Positions 42,665 through 52,200 of a DNA stretch of 64,000 nucleotides are shown here, one piece after another. Numbering within the stretch: the stretch's first letter is position 1; each line of letters starts with the position of its first letter. This DNA is from Peribacillus sp044761665 (lineage in GTDB: Bacteria > Bacillota > Bacilli > Bacillales > DSM-1321). Below the pieces are notes generated by a model that was not told the origin of the DNA, did not search any database, and saw only the letters and a list, made by a program, of their open reading frames with translations. The stretch is taken from assembly GCF_044761665.1 (NCBI RefSeq), contig NZ_JBIWCW010000005.1, positions 124,001-188,000 on the forward strand, read 5' to 3'. The position numbers and the translations under genes are program-made.

Positions 42665-44233
42665 TTAGTTGAAAACGGGTTCTTTGAATTGAGCCAGTTT
42701 GTCCAATGAAGACTGTTGAACATCTTTGTGTAGGCTGTTTCCGTGTGAATCCATCGTCACGACAGCCGTGAAACCTTCGACGTTCAGGTGCCACATCGCT
42801 TCTGGAATGCCGAATTCCGTGAAATTCACGCCTTCGACGGATTTAATGCAATCTGCATAGTATTGAGCGGCTCCACCGATTGCGTTCAGGTACACGCCAC
42901 CATGTTCGCTCAAGGCTTCTAGCGTTTTAGGACCCATTCCGCCTTTACCGATGACTGCGCGGATACCGAAACGTTTCATGATATCACCTTGATAAGGTTC
43001 TTCACGGATGCTTGTTGTCGGTCCAGCTGCCTTCACGTGCCATTTGCCTTCTTCGTCCTTCAGCATAACCGGTCCGCAATGGTAGATGATCTGTCCATCG
43101 AGGTCGATTGGTGATGGATTTTCAGATAAGTGCTTATGGATGGCGTCACGGCCAGTGTACATTCTGCCGTTGATATGTACGACATCGCCGACTTGAAGCG
43201 CGCGGATTTGCTCTTCTGTGATTGGTGCTTGAAGCGTAATTTCACGCGGTGCTTCCACATCATCTTCTATAGATACGGCCACTTCTTCTTTCGCCGCTTT
43301 TTCAGCTTCACGAGCGAAGTCGATTTTCTCGCCTTCTTGATACAACCATTCGTTGATTGCACCCGTTTCTGGGTTCACTTTCACGCCTAGACGGCGGAAA
43401 GCCCAACAGTTGTAAGCAACGGATACGAAGAAACTTGCAGGGATACGGTGCATGACGCCAATTTTACAGCCAAGCAATGTCGTTTCACCGCCGAAGCCCA
43501 TCGTTCCGATTCCAAGCTCATTTGCTTTTTCCATAATATACTCTTCCAGCTTGCGAAGATCCTCATTCGGATTCACATCTTCATTGCTGCGGAAAAGTTG
43601 TGCTTTTGCCAAGTCATATCCGGAAGAACGGTCTCCCCCGATACCGACACCGATGAACCCGGCACTACAGCCTTGACCTTGCGCTTGGTAAACAGAATGA
43701 AGGATGCATTTACGGATTCCGTCCAAGTCGCGGCCCGCTTTCCCTAATCCTTCAAGCTCCATTGGTAGGCTGTATTGAATATTTTTATTTTCGCAGCCGC
43801 CACCTTTAAGGATCAAGCGCACATCAATGTAATCTTTTTCCCATTGATCGAATTTCATGACAGGAAGACCTTCCCCAAGGTTATCCCCACTGTTTTTGCC
43901 TGTCAAAGAATCGACGGCATTCGGACGAAGCTTGCCGCCCTTTGTCGCTAAAATCATGGCATTGCGGATTGCTTCTTTTATTTCAAGTTGGTTTACGCCA
44001 ACAGGAGTTTTAATTTTGAAAGTAGGCAGACCTGTATCTTGGCAAATCGGCGATACATTGTCGTCAGCCATTGTAATATTGTTCGTGATGGTCGCCAGGC
44101 TCAATGCTGATCGCGTACCTGCATTCTCACGTTGTTTCGCGCTCTTGACCGCACGACGAACATCCTTTGGAAGATTCGTTGAAGTTTCAACGATAAGACT
44201 GTACATGCTTTCTTGGAATTTTTGAATATCCAA
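42665..44233 (-). CDS. fum: Fumarate hydratase, class I (iron-sulfur)
   Basis: 522 aa, TTG start with GGGGG nine bases before. The N-terminal alpha domain has the cluster ligands SPICQDTGLPTFKIKTP, GGGCENKN and QGQGCSAGFIGVGIGG. The C-terminal fumarase beta domain has MYTGRDAIHKHL, GPTTSIREEPYQGDIMKRFG, VIGKGGMGPKT and GIPEAMWHLNVEGF. It interconverts fumarate and malate with an oxygen-labile 4Fe-4S cluster. B. subtilis relies on class II FumC, so this is an additional or alternative TCA enzyme. Confidence 0.93.
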   Translation of the reverse strand: MDIQKFQESMYSLIVETSTNLPKDVRRAVKSAKQRENAGTRSALSLATITNNITMADDNVSPICQDTGLPTFKIKTPVGVNQLEIKEAIRNAMILATKGGKLRPNAVDSLTGKNSGDNLGEGLPVMKFDQWEKDYIDVRLILKGGGCENKNIQYSLPMELEGLGKAGRDLDGIRKCILHSVYQAQGQGCSAGFIGVGIGGDRSSGYDLAKAQLFRSNEDVNPNEDLRKLEEYIMEKANELGIGTMGFGGETTLLGCKIGVMHRIPASFFVSVAYNCWAFRRLGVKVNPETGAINEWLYQEGEKIDFAREAEKAAKEEVAVSIEDDVEAPREITLQAPITEEQIRALQVGDVVHINGRMYTGRDAIHKHLSENPSPIDLDGQIIYHCGPVMLKDEEGKWHVKAAGPTTSIREEPYQGDIMKRFGIRAVIGKGGMGPKTLEALSEHGGVYLNAIGGAAQYYADCIKSVEGVNFTEFGIPEAMWHLNVEGFTAVVTMDSHGNSLHKDVQQSSLDKLAQFKEPVFN

Positions 44234-44366
44234 ATTTCTCTTCCCCCTCTTAATCCCCTTGATATATCACGACAAAAGTTGTCACGATTTGACACCCGTC
44301 TTATTATACATCTTCCATAATCTTTCGAAAACAAGTAATTCATTATCTTCATAAATATTGGCATAT

Positions 44367-44399
44367 AAAAAGGGATGACGTTTTCCCGTCATCCCTTTT
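44367..44399 (-). terminator. Terminator of the SE1561-like gene
   Basis: AAAAGGGATGACG and CGTCATCCCTTTT form a perfect stem with A/T runs on both sides. Confidence 0.88.
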
Positions 44400-44440
44400 G
44401 AGCATATTCCTATTAAAAAAATCATAGTATCGTACAGGTA

Positions 44441-44629
44441 TTATTCTTCTGAACGAGTTTTGAATTGTACTACTTTATCTTCAAGATCATCTAGCATGCC
44501 GATTAGACGGTCGATGTCTTCCAGTTCTGTACTTTCGGGTTCGATATGATCAAGAACCTCCATGAAGATCGTTAGGCGTTCCTTAAGATAGGATAATTGG
44601 TCGTTTTTATCTGTAATTGATTTTCCCAT
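44441..44629 (-). CDS. Small SE1561-family protein
   Basis: 62 aa from the ATG at 44629, which has AAGGAGAG six bases upstream; the longer frame to 44734 has no binding site. It is acidic and helical (MGKSITDKNDQLSYLKERLT, MEVLDHIEPESTELEDIDRL, LDDLEDKVVQFK), consistent with the uncharacterised SE1561 family of Firmicutes. Probably a short coiled coil. Function unknown. It is divergent from the radical SAM gene. Confidence 0.8.
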   Translation of the reverse strand: MGKSITDKNDQLSYLKERLTIFMEVLDHIEPESTELEDIDRLIGMLDDLEDKVVQFKTRSEE

Positions 44630-44778
44630 GAGGCACTCTCCTTCTGTTCTTCCTTCCATCGTAACCAAAAATGATTCAAAGTGCAATGGCAAGCTATTGT
44701 ACGGGGTTCGCCATTTGACAATTTTTGTCCCCATTGTTCATAATGGGTTAGTGCATTATTACGTAAGGAGTTTTAAAC

Positions 44779-45906
44779 ATGTCCATAATGAAGCAAGATC
44801 TCTTAACACCTATCACTCCCAAGCATGATCCTTGGGAAGCATATATGGACGTTGATCAATACGGGAAGCTCACTCTTACCAATGTGGAATTCACAACCAC
44901 CACCCTATGCAACATGCGTTGTGCACATTGTGCAGTCGGTTACACACTGCAGCCGAAAGATCCCAATGCCCTTCCTTTGGAATTGTTGATTCAGCGCCTT
45001 GACGAAATCCCTTCGCTCCGCTCGCTAAGCATAACTGGCGGCGAACCGATGCTTTCAAAAAAACAAGTGAAAAATTATGTGTTGCCTCTATTGAAATATG
45101 CACGCACCCGTGGAGTCCGTACCCAGATGAATTCCAACTTGACCTTGGACCTGGAAAGGTATGAGGAAATCATCCCTTATTTGGATGTTCTACATATTTC
45201 CCATAACTGGGGAACGATTGATGAATTCATTGATGTCGGCTTTGCCATGATGGACCGAAAACCGACCCGTGAGCAACGGAAGAAGTTATTTGATAAAATG
45301 ATCGAAAATTCTCGTGCCCTGACAAAAGCGGGCGTGCTGGTTTCGGCAGAAACGATGCTGAACAAAAGCACATTGCCCCATCTCGAGCATATCCATAAAC
45401 AGATTGTCGAGGAAATGGGCTGTCAGCGCCATGAAATCCATCCGATGTACCCTAGTGATTTTGCTTCGGCCCTTGAAACATTACCGCTGGATAAAATGCG
45501 CGAAGCCATTCATCACCTGCTTGATATCCGGGATGATAATGTTTGGATGCTGTTCGGCACGCTACCTTTCTACCCTTGTAACTCCCATCCCGAAGACCTG
45601 GAACTTCTGCAACGCCTTTACAGTACAAAAAAAGTGACAGTTCGGAATGACCCGGATGGACGCTCACGCCTGAACGTCAACATCTTTACCGGAGAAGTCA
45701 TCGTCACCGATTTTGGGGACGCGCCAACACTCGGTAACATTCAGGATCAGCCCCTGACTGAATCCTATGAAACATGGATGAATTCGAAACTGGCCAATGA
45801 GCTGAATTGCCACTGCTCAAGCGTAAAATGCCTGGGACCTAACGTCCTTGTTAAAAATGCTTACTATCCAAAAGAAGACTTCAAAACGAGAAAGTCTTTT
45901 ATATAA
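44779..45906 (+). CDS. yfkAB: Radical SAM / CxCxxxxC motif protein (YfkAB-like)
   Basis: 375 aa. Radical SAM cluster CNMRCAHC near residues 47-54, the SAM-contact GGEP in LSITGGEPML, and a C-terminal CHCSSVKC (CxCxxxxC) that may hold a second cluster. It has AAGGAG before the start. The B. subtilis counterpart lies beside yfkD, as here. The reaction is unknown. Upstream it diverges from the SE1561-like gene, downstream is a short terminator. Confidence 0.9.
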   Translation: MSIMKQDLLTPITPKHDPWEAYMDVDQYGKLTLTNVEFTTTTLCNMRCAHCAVGYTLQPKDPNALPLELLIQRLDEIPSLRSLSITGGEPMLSKKQVKNYVLPLLKYARTRGVRTQMNSNLTLDLERYEEIIPYLDVLHISHNWGTIDEFIDVGFAMMDRKPTREQRKKLFDKMIENSRALTKAGVLVSAETMLNKSTLPHLEHIHKQIVEEMGCQRHEIHPMYPSDFASALETLPLDKMREAIHHLLDIRDDNVWMLFGTLPFYPCNSHPEDLELLQRLYSTKKVTVRNDPDGRSRLNVNIFTGEVIVTDFGDAPTLGNIQDQPLTESYETWMNSKLANELNCHCSSVKCLGPNVLVKNAYYPKEDFKTRKSFI

Positions 45907-45911
45907 AATTA

Positions 45912-45936
45912 AAAACTCGCCAAATCGGCGAGTTTT
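45912..45936. terminator. Bidirectional terminator between yfkAB and yfkD
   Basis: AAAACTCGCC and GGCGAGTTTT with a 5-base loop, followed by ATTTTTA rightward. Confidence 0.85.
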
Positions 45937-45940
45937 ATTT

Positions 45941-46744
45941 TTATCTTGGCTGCTGTGTAACTGTAAAGCTAAAGGAAATATGATCCTGTACGGGTATCCA
46001 AGCCCCGATGCCTTGCGAAGTGATGTTTTTAATCACAATCTCGCGCTTATTTCCCTTCAAGTTCAAATATACTTCCCCATAGGTGACTTTCCCTTTTTCA
46101 TTTACGGCTGATGCATAAGCGGATAAGTAACCAATTCGATTTGAAGCAATATTATATACTTCATCCTTTTTGGTCCCTGCTCCGACGATTGTCTTAAATG
46201 CAAGCGGCAAATTGGTCTTTTCCGTTGCCTTTAACAGCATCATTTTTTGGACATCTTCCGACTTTGGAATTTTTGCGGTTAAGCCCCCGCTTACTTCCTT
46301 CTGACTTTCTTGTACATAACGGATTCGGTAGGGAGCTTCGCCACCGCGGTTATCATAGTAATTCGTGTTGATCTTTTGATACTCCCAATTGGGGGACGTC
46401 TCTAACGACTCATAATTCAACGCCCAATGACCAAGGTAAATGGTCGCCCTATATCCAAAGGCAAGTGGCGCTTTTGCAATCGCTGATTCATTCAGCATAT
46501 GAATGAGTTCTGGATTTTCAATTTTTGTATCCGATGAATCAATCAATTGTTGGGCAAATTTGCTTGCTTGCAGCATAGGCAGATCTTGAGTCGGATTAGG
46601 ATAGGTATTTTCCTTGGCAACATTTAAAACGGAAGGTGGGATATTCACTTTGTTCCGGGTTTGTTTGTCTTCTGCATCCACATTTACATTCGTCTGAATG
46701 AAAGCAACTAATGTAATCAATGTGATAAGAATAAGTCGTCTCAT
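45941..46744 (-). CDS. yfkD: YfkD-like secreted protein
   Basis: 267 aa from the ATG at 46744, preceded by AAAGGAG with eight bases spacing; the longer frame to 46840 is not supported. Signal peptide RRLILITLITLVAFIQTNVNV with cleavage near VDAED. The mature protein has IPPSVLNVAKENTYPNPTQD, LAFGYRATIYLGHWALNYES and WEYQKINTNYYDNRGGEAPY, the YfkD family features. The position between yfkA and yfkE matches B. subtilis. Function unknown. Confidence 0.85.
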   Translation of the reverse strand: MRRLILITLITLVAFIQTNVNVDAEDKQTRNKVNIPPSVLNVAKENTYPNPTQDLPMLQASKFAQQLIDSSDTKIENPELIHMLNESAIAKAPLAFGYRATIYLGHWALNYESLETSPNWEYQKINTNYYDNRGGEAPYRIRYVQESQKEVSGGLTAKIPKSEDVQKMMLLKATEKTNLPLAFKTIVGAGTKKDEVYNIASNRIGYLSAYASAVNEKGKVTYGEVYLNLKGNKREIVIKNITSQGIGAWIPVQDHISFSFTVTQQPR

Positions 46745-47303
46745 GCTGTCGTCTCCTTTAAAGGGTTCCATCTTTTGTTTATAGATTTTGTATCTATTCG
46801 ACATTCTATACATGTCGGGTAGAAGTCTATTTTGTAACATATTTGTAAAGTTCAGAATATTTACTTTTCTTTAAAGATGAAGTATACTTAACTTACCTTA
46901 TAAAAAGGAGGCGAAAACGTTCATACCTAATACCATTCAGGAGGTATGCTTATCGATCAATCTACGACACCCTTTCAAAGGATGACAGAAAACGTATTCG
47001 CCACTACTTAAATTCACTATGCGAAAGGACGGTGTAACCCTCTAGAATATTTCACCACTTTAACAGAAGTATCTTTTTACTTTAACAGAAGCATGATGAA
47101 AATTTTGGATGAATCTATGGATTGTACTATACCTATATAAAAATGACTCTGCTACGTCTTTAATCACAGCAGAGTCATTTTTGTATGCCTATTGTATGCC
47201 TATATAGTTAAAGACCTCCCGAATTCGGAAGGCCCTTCTTTTACAATGGCTATTTTCTAATAGATTGTTGTTTATCACACGGTGTATATTGAAAAACTTC
47301 ATA
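46745..47303. other. Gene-poor region with two SD-like sites and a strong hairpin
   Basis: Rightward from 46885: TATACTTAACTTACCTT, then AAAAAGGAGGCG (46906-46917) and CAGGAGGTATG (46939-46949), where ATACCT/AGGTAT could sequester the second site. A 21-codon ATG frame follows, and another frame reads YDTLSKDDRKRIRHYLNSLC without a start codon. It may be a small regulated gene with a frameshift, or a remnant. No confident gene is called. Confidence 0.4.
47140..47180. terminator. Strong hairpin near the chaA 3' side
   Basis: AAATGACTCTGCT and AGCAGAGTCATTT with a 14-base loop, A/T runs on both sides; bidirectional. Confidence 0.8.
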
Positions 47304-47432
47304 TGGTTGATTGGAGCACAAGTGCGAGACTCCTGCGGGAGCAGTGGGACAGGTGAGACCCCACAGGCTTTTACGCCGAGGAGGCTCACCGCCCACCCGC
47401 GGAAAGCGAGCAACTGGAGCGGAAATCAACCA
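47304..47432 (+). repeat. Palindromic GC-rich repeat, variant copy
   Basis: Begins GGTTGATTGGAGCACAAGTG, has GAGACTCCTGCGGGAGCAG and GAGGAGGCTCACCG, and ends GGAGCGGAAATCAACC. The ends are inverted repeats (GGTTGATT/AATCAACC). It is a different subtype from the other copies in the window. Confidence 0.85.
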
Positions 47433-47478
47433 CTCGCAATACTTGTTTAAATAGCAACAAAATTTGCGGAAAGAGCCT

Positions 47479-48543
47479 TTACAATAGATAAAAACCGATT
47501 CCCATTATGAAATAGGCGGCCAATAGCGTAAGCCCTTCAAACCAGTTCGTCTCCCCATCATTCGAAATCATGATCATCAATAGAACGGCCGTGACCATCG
47601 AAATCAACTCTGGCAGTGTGAAGACAAGTGGCATATTCGTTGAGAACATTAGCGAGATCAACACAAGAACCGGTGCGACGAACATCGCTACTTGTAAGGT
47701 GGAGCCGACAGCGATTTCGACGGCGACATCCATCTTGTTCTTGTAGGCCATGATGATGGCGGAAGCATGCTCAGCAGCATTCCCTACGATGGCCACGATA
47801 ATGACCCCGATGAACAACTCCGACCACCCGAAGGTTTCACCGACTTCACTGAACGTATGTACCAGTTTTTCCGAAACGAAAGCAACAGCTAGTGTAGCCA
47901 AGGCAAGTACCGTAATCGCCTTTTTCTTGTTCCATTCTGGTATTTCCTCTTCGTGCGCCTCTTCTCCGACGCCTTTTTCAGAAGGCTGGTATACCCCTCG
48001 GTGTGTCACTAATTTAAAGAACAAGGCAGCTAAGTATAATAAGATTAAGATAATGGAAATTCCGACACTTAACGACATCGTGCTAGATTCACCCATATTC
48101 TGAGAGAACACTTCAGGGATAACAAAGGCTACAACGACGGCAAAAATCAATAATCCGGCGTTATGTCTTGCATCATAAACATTGAATTTCTGACGCTTGT
48201 ATTTCGTCCCCCCGATAAAGAAAGATAATCCAGCGACCAGCAATAAATTTCCTATAACCGATCCTGTCAAAGAGGCTAATACGACGCCAATCAGCCCAGC
48301 TTTTATTGAGAAAATCGAAATGATCAATTCAACGGCATTACCAAAGGTAGCGTTCAATAAACCGCCGATCCTTGGTCCCATCACGATTGCTAGGCTTTCC
48401 GTTGCCCGGCCCATGAAGCCCGCGAGCGCAACAATCGTTAAACAATAAATGATAAACATCGCGACACTCGGCCAATGGAGAAATGAACCAATGAACGATA
48501 GAGGAACCCCTAATACGACGAGCCCCAAAAATATTTTATCCAC
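47479..48543 (-). CDS. chaA: Calcium/proton antiporter ChaA (YfkE)
   Basis: 354 aa from the GTG at 48543, which has GAGGGG six bases upstream. Eleven or so membrane helices in two homologous halves, with the CaCA-family alpha repeats GNAVELIISI and GNAAEHASAIIMAY. An acidic cytosolic loop (GVGEEAHEEEIPEWNKKK) separates the halves. It exports Ca2+ (and possibly Na+/K+) for protons. Position next to yfkD and the yfkF-like transporter matches B. subtilis. Confidence 0.93.
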   Translation of the reverse strand: MDKIFLGLVVLGVPLSFIGSFLHWPSVAMFIIYCLTIVALAGFMGRATESLAIVMGPRIGGLLNATFGNAVELIISIFSIKAGLIGVVLASLTGSVIGNLLLVAGLSFFIGGTKYKRQKFNVYDARHNAGLLIFAVVVAFVIPEVFSQNMGESSTMSLSVGISIILILLYLAALFFKLVTHRGVYQPSEKGVGEEAHEEEIPEWNKKKAITVLALATLAVAFVSEKLVHTFSEVGETFGWSELFIGVIIVAIVGNAAEHASAIIMAYKNKMDVAVEIAVGSTLQVAMFVAPVLVLISLMFSTNMPLVFTLPELISMVTAVLLMIMISNDGETNWFEGLTLLAAYFIMGIGFYLL

Positions 48544-48736
48544 AAATTTCCCCTCACTTTTCAATATTCATTTTTATATGTAGCAAAATTAATCATACCT
48601 ATCTTTCTTGAAATGAAAAAGATAATTTTCTTAAAAAAACCTTTCCATGTCATTATTTACCCAATCTTCTATTGCTTAATCCTCTTCCATGCATGTAACA
48701 TCAACTAGGTATACAAAAAATAGGAGACGAAAAATC

Positions 48737-49903
48737 ATGAATCAAAAGTTGCTTATCCCTGTATTAATCGTTATGGTCGGCATATCCGGTTTTTCTCAAG
48801 GCATGCTCCTCCCAATCATCGCCGTCATTTTTGAAAACGATGGACTCAGCTCATCATTAAACGGATTGCATGCCGCTTCCCTTTATATTGGCATTCTTTT
48901 AATTTCTCCTTTTATGGAAGCGCCTCTCCGTAAATTCGGTTATAAACCATTGATTCTGTTTGGCGGATTAACCGTGGTTCTTTCGCTTGCCCTATTTCCG
49001 CTTTGGAAGTCATTCTGGTTTTGGTTCGTGTTGCGCTTTTTCATCGGAATTGGCGATCATACGCTACACTTCGCAACCCAGACATGGATTACGGCCATCT
49101 CCCCTTTAGCAAAAAGGGGTAGGAATATTGCCATATATGGCTTGTTTTTCAGCCTAGGTTTCATGATTGGACCGTTAATGACAAAACTGCTTGATGTGAA
49201 TCAATCTTTGCCCTTCATCATCACTTCCATTCTCAGCCTACTTACCTGGCTGACTGTATTCCTGATTAAAAATGAGTTTCCAGAACAAGATGATCCTGAA
49301 AGCACATCATTTATCGATACGCTTAAGCGATTCGCTAAAGTGAGCCGGATCGCCTGGGTTGCCTTTTTACTACCATTCACCTTTGGCGTGCTTGAAGCAT
49401 CTCTTAATAGCAACTTCCCTGTTTTTGCGTTGCGTTCCGGCATCGACCTGACTGCCGTATCGGTCATCATCCCTGCATTTTCTGCTGGTACATTGCTTAC
49501 ACAAATCCCGATAGGCATCCTTAGCGACCGTTACGGCAGGAGGAATATCTTGCTGATCATCATTTTTTCAGGGTCCATCATCTTTACCGCAGCGGGATTC
49601 CTTTCTCCCTTAGTCAGCGGCCTGTTTATCTGCTTCTTACTTGGCGGAATGATGGTAGGGTCGACCTTTTCTCTCGGCATCAGCTATATGGCTGATATCC
49701 TGCCTCGAAATCTTATGCCGGCAGGGAATTTATTATGCAGCATTTTCTATAGCGTGGGCAGCATCGCCGGGCCCTATATCGGTGGATTGGCGATTGAATA
49801 CTTACAAGGCGGAAGCTTTTTCTATCTGATCGGCAGCATGCTGTTGCTTATCTTCTTTGCCCTGATTTTTTTCAAAAAAAATAAGCCAGCTGTCGGAGTC
49901 TAA
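48737..49903 (+). CDS. yfkF: MFS transporter (YfkF-like)
   Basis: 388 aa from the ATG at 48737, with TAGGAGAC eight bases upstream; an earlier frame start at 48689 has none. Twelve membrane helices. Loop motifs PLRKFGYKPLI after helix 2, GIGDHTLHFATQTWI in helix 4 and GILSDRYGRRN after helix 8. Diverges from chaA. Substrate unknown; it belongs to the drug-export-like DHA1 group. Confidence 0.85.
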   Translation: MNQKLLIPVLIVMVGISGFSQGMLLPIIAVIFENDGLSSSLNGLHAASLYIGILLISPFMEAPLRKFGYKPLILFGGLTVVLSLALFPLWKSFWFWFVLRFFIGIGDHTLHFATQTWITAISPLAKRGRNIAIYGLFFSLGFMIGPLMTKLLDVNQSLPFIITSILSLLTWLTVFLIKNEFPEQDDPESTSFIDTLKRFAKVSRIAWVAFLLPFTFGVLEASLNSNFPVFALRSGIDLTAVSVIIPAFSAGTLLTQIPIGILSDRYGRRNILLIIIFSGSIIFTAAGFLSPLVSGLFICFLLGGMMVGSTFSLGISYMADILPRNLMPAGNLLCSIFYSVGSIAGPYIGGLAIEYLQGGSFFYLIGSMLLLIFFALIFFKKNKPAVGV

Positions 49904-50231
49904 TTGTTCTGTAGTATCATGATTCTTCCATATATTATTCAAGCTTCTTTGCTTTACATATCCTATAAATAACTTTTCTGGTGATTTATATTTTCTCCTA
50001 GATTAGAATCATTCTTCTTTATTTTTCTCTGATAGATGTGTTAATATAAAACTACCATATGAAACAGATTTAACAAAACACTTGGAAAACGTTGATTTTA
50101 TGCTTATTCAATGTTTGATTCTAAATACCCACCAGAGAAAAGACGTTGATTATCTTTCTCAATTAGCCATCTTGTAAATGATAATTAATATCAGTTACGA
50201 TTAAAAGAGAGAAGAATACGGGAGGAACAAA
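49904..50231. other. Long AT-rich upstream region of the zosA-like gene
   Basis: 328 bp. Contains a Fur-family box at 50179-50193 and a weaker PerR-like sequence TTAGAATCATTCTTC at 50003-50017. No coding frame of note. Confidence 0.5.
50179..50193. promoter_or_regulatory. Fur/PerR/Zur-type box
   Basis: TGATAATTAATATCA matches the TGATAATNATTATCA 7-1-7 consensus at 13 of 15 positions. It lies 39 bp before the P-type ATPase start. Known zosA regulation in B. subtilis is by PerR. Confidence 0.55.
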
Positions 50232-52154
50232 ATGACAACAGACACTAAACAATTAGCACAACAGCCAGCTGAATGCAGTACCCCGTGGCTTGAGAAGACA
50301 AAGCCACATCTTGAACTTATTGCCGCTCTATTAAGTGGTGTATTGATAGTAGTAGGTTGGTTGCTCGCCAAAAATGGGATGGAGACACCTTCCGTCATCA
50401 TCTATCTAGCCTCCTTTGTTATCGGGGGATATGCCAAAGCAAAAGAAGGCATTGAAGATACGATTGCGGATAAAGAACTGAACGTGGAAATGTTGATGAT
50501 TTTTGCAGCGATCGGCTCCGCCATTATTGGGTACTGGACAGAAGGTGCGATTTTAATCTTCATCTTTGCCTTAAGCGGAGCGCTTGAAACCTACACCATG
50601 AATAAAAGTCATAAAGAAATCTCGGCCCTTATGGACTTGCAACCGGAAGAAGCGCTTCGTATCACTAATGGCTATGAAGAAGTCGTCTCCGTTTCCAAAT
50701 TGGTTGTCGGTGACACGATTTTGGTCAAACCAGGTGAAAGAGTCCCATCAGACGGAAAAATCACGGAGGGACGCACGAATATTGACGAAGCGGCCATCAC
50801 AGGGGAATCCTTTCCTGTCAGTAAATCCATCGACGATGAAGTGTTCGCCGGTACGGTCAACCTGCGCGGAACAATCAACGTGGAAATTACAAAGCCAACA
50901 AGCGAAACCCTTTTTCAAAAAATCATCACGCTTGTTCAATCGGCCCAAAGTGAAAAATCCCCATCCCAGCTATTCATTGAACAATTTGAAGGGAAATATG
51001 TAAAAATCGTATTGACTGTCGTAGCCTTGATGATGTTCGTTCCACATTTTGCATTGGGCTGGAACTGGACTGAAACCTTTTACCGGGCCATGATTTTACT
51101 TGTTGTAGCTTCTCCTTGTGCCTTGGTTGCCTCCATCATGCCGGCCACGCTTTCCGCCATTTCAAATGGCGCACGTCATGGCATCTTGTTTAAAGGCGGG
51201 GTCCACCTTGAAAACCTTGGTAACCTGAAGGCCATTGCCTTTGATAAAACAGGAACCTTAACAAAAGGGAAACCCGAAGTGACGGATGTCATCATCCGTG
51301 AAGATTTGAACGAAGAAGATTTCCTCTTCCATATTGCATCGGTTGAGAATTATTCGAACCATCCGCTGGCAACTTCCATTGTCCGCTATGCTAAAACGAA
51401 AATGGATAGAGACATCATGAAACCCGAGGACATGGAAGATATCTCTGGTAACGGCGTGCAAGCGTATTTCAACGGAGTCCTTTGGCAAGTCGGTAAAGCT
51501 GATTTCGTCGGCCGCAGTGAAGCCGAACGATTCCATAATGGAATTGCGCTTACATTGGCAGAAGAGGGAAAAACGGTTGTCTACGCACGTGACGATAAAG
51601 GGATTGCCGGCATTCTCACATTGAAAGATGTGGTCCGTGAAGAAACAATCAAAGCGATTGAAGCCTTGAAGCAAGAAGGCATCCATACCGTCATGTTAAC
51701 GGGAGATAGTCAAAATACGGCAAAAGCCATTGCATCGGAAAGCCATATCGATGCGTATATAGCCGAATGCCTACCTGAAACAAAAGTGGATGAAGTGAAA
51801 AAACTTAAAGACCAATACGGTACGGTAGCGATGGTAGGCGATGGAATTAACGATGCACCTGCCCTGGCAACGGCCTCTGTCGGTATCGCCATGGGTGAAG
51901 GCACGGACGTTGCCTTGGAAACGGCGGATGTCGTCTTGATGAAGAACGATCTACCTCGTATTGCCGAAGCCGTTAAGTTATCCAAAAAAATGAATCGCAT
52001 CATCAAACAAAACGTCATTTTCTCGATTTCTGTGATCATGATTTTGATTTTATCCAACTTCCTGCAATTCCTTGACCTACCATTTGGCGTCATCGGTCAT
52101 GAAGGAAGTACGATACTCGTCATTCTAAACAGCTTGCGATTACTAAGGAACTAA
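50232..52154 (+). CDS. zosA: Zinc-type P1B ATPase, ZosA-like
   Basis: 640 aa heavy-metal ATPase without an N-terminal HMA domain. Order: two TMs (residues ~30-70), TM pair near 85-120, actuator domain with TGES (ITGESFPVS), TM6 metal site SPC (VVASPCALVA), phosphorylation DKTGTLTKG, HP loop (SNHPLATS), GDGINDAP, then two TMs. Length and the missing HMA fit B. subtilis ZosA (YkvW), a PerR-regulated zinc uptake pump induced by peroxide. Cadmium/zinc efflux is the alternative. Own promoter with Fur-type box; terminator follows. Confidence 0.9.
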   Translation: MTTDTKQLAQQPAECSTPWLEKTKPHLELIAALLSGVLIVVGWLLAKNGMETPSVIIYLASFVIGGYAKAKEGIEDTIADKELNVEMLMIFAAIGSAIIGYWTEGAILIFIFALSGALETYTMNKSHKEISALMDLQPEEALRITNGYEEVVSVSKLVVGDTILVKPGERVPSDGKITEGRTNIDEAAITGESFPVSKSIDDEVFAGTVNLRGTINVEITKPTSETLFQKIITLVQSAQSEKSPSQLFIEQFEGKYVKIVLTVVALMMFVPHFALGWNWTETFYRAMILLVVASPCALVASIMPATLSAISNGARHGILFKGGVHLENLGNLKAIAFDKTGTLTKGKPEVTDVIIREDLNEEDFLFHIASVENYSNHPLATSIVRYAKTKMDRDIMKPEDMEDISGNGVQAYFNGVLWQVGKADFVGRSEAERFHNGIALTLAEEGKTVVYARDDKGIAGILTLKDVVREETIKAIEALKQEGIHTVMLTGDSQNTAKAIASESHIDAYIAECLPETKVDEVKKLKDQYGTVAMVGDGINDAPALATASVGIAMGEGTDVALETADVVLMKNDLPRIAEAVKLSKKMNRIIKQNVIFSISVIMILILSNFLQFLDLPFGVIGHEGSTILVILNSLRLLRN

Positions 52155-52157
52155 CAA

Positions 52158-52186
52158 AAAGGGAGCCCGACAAAGGCTCCCTTTTT
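52158..52186 (+). terminator. Terminator of zosA
   Basis: AAAGGGAGCC and GGCTCCCTTT around CGACAAA, then TTTC. Confidence 0.88.
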
Positions 52187-52200
52187 CTATATGGTTGACA

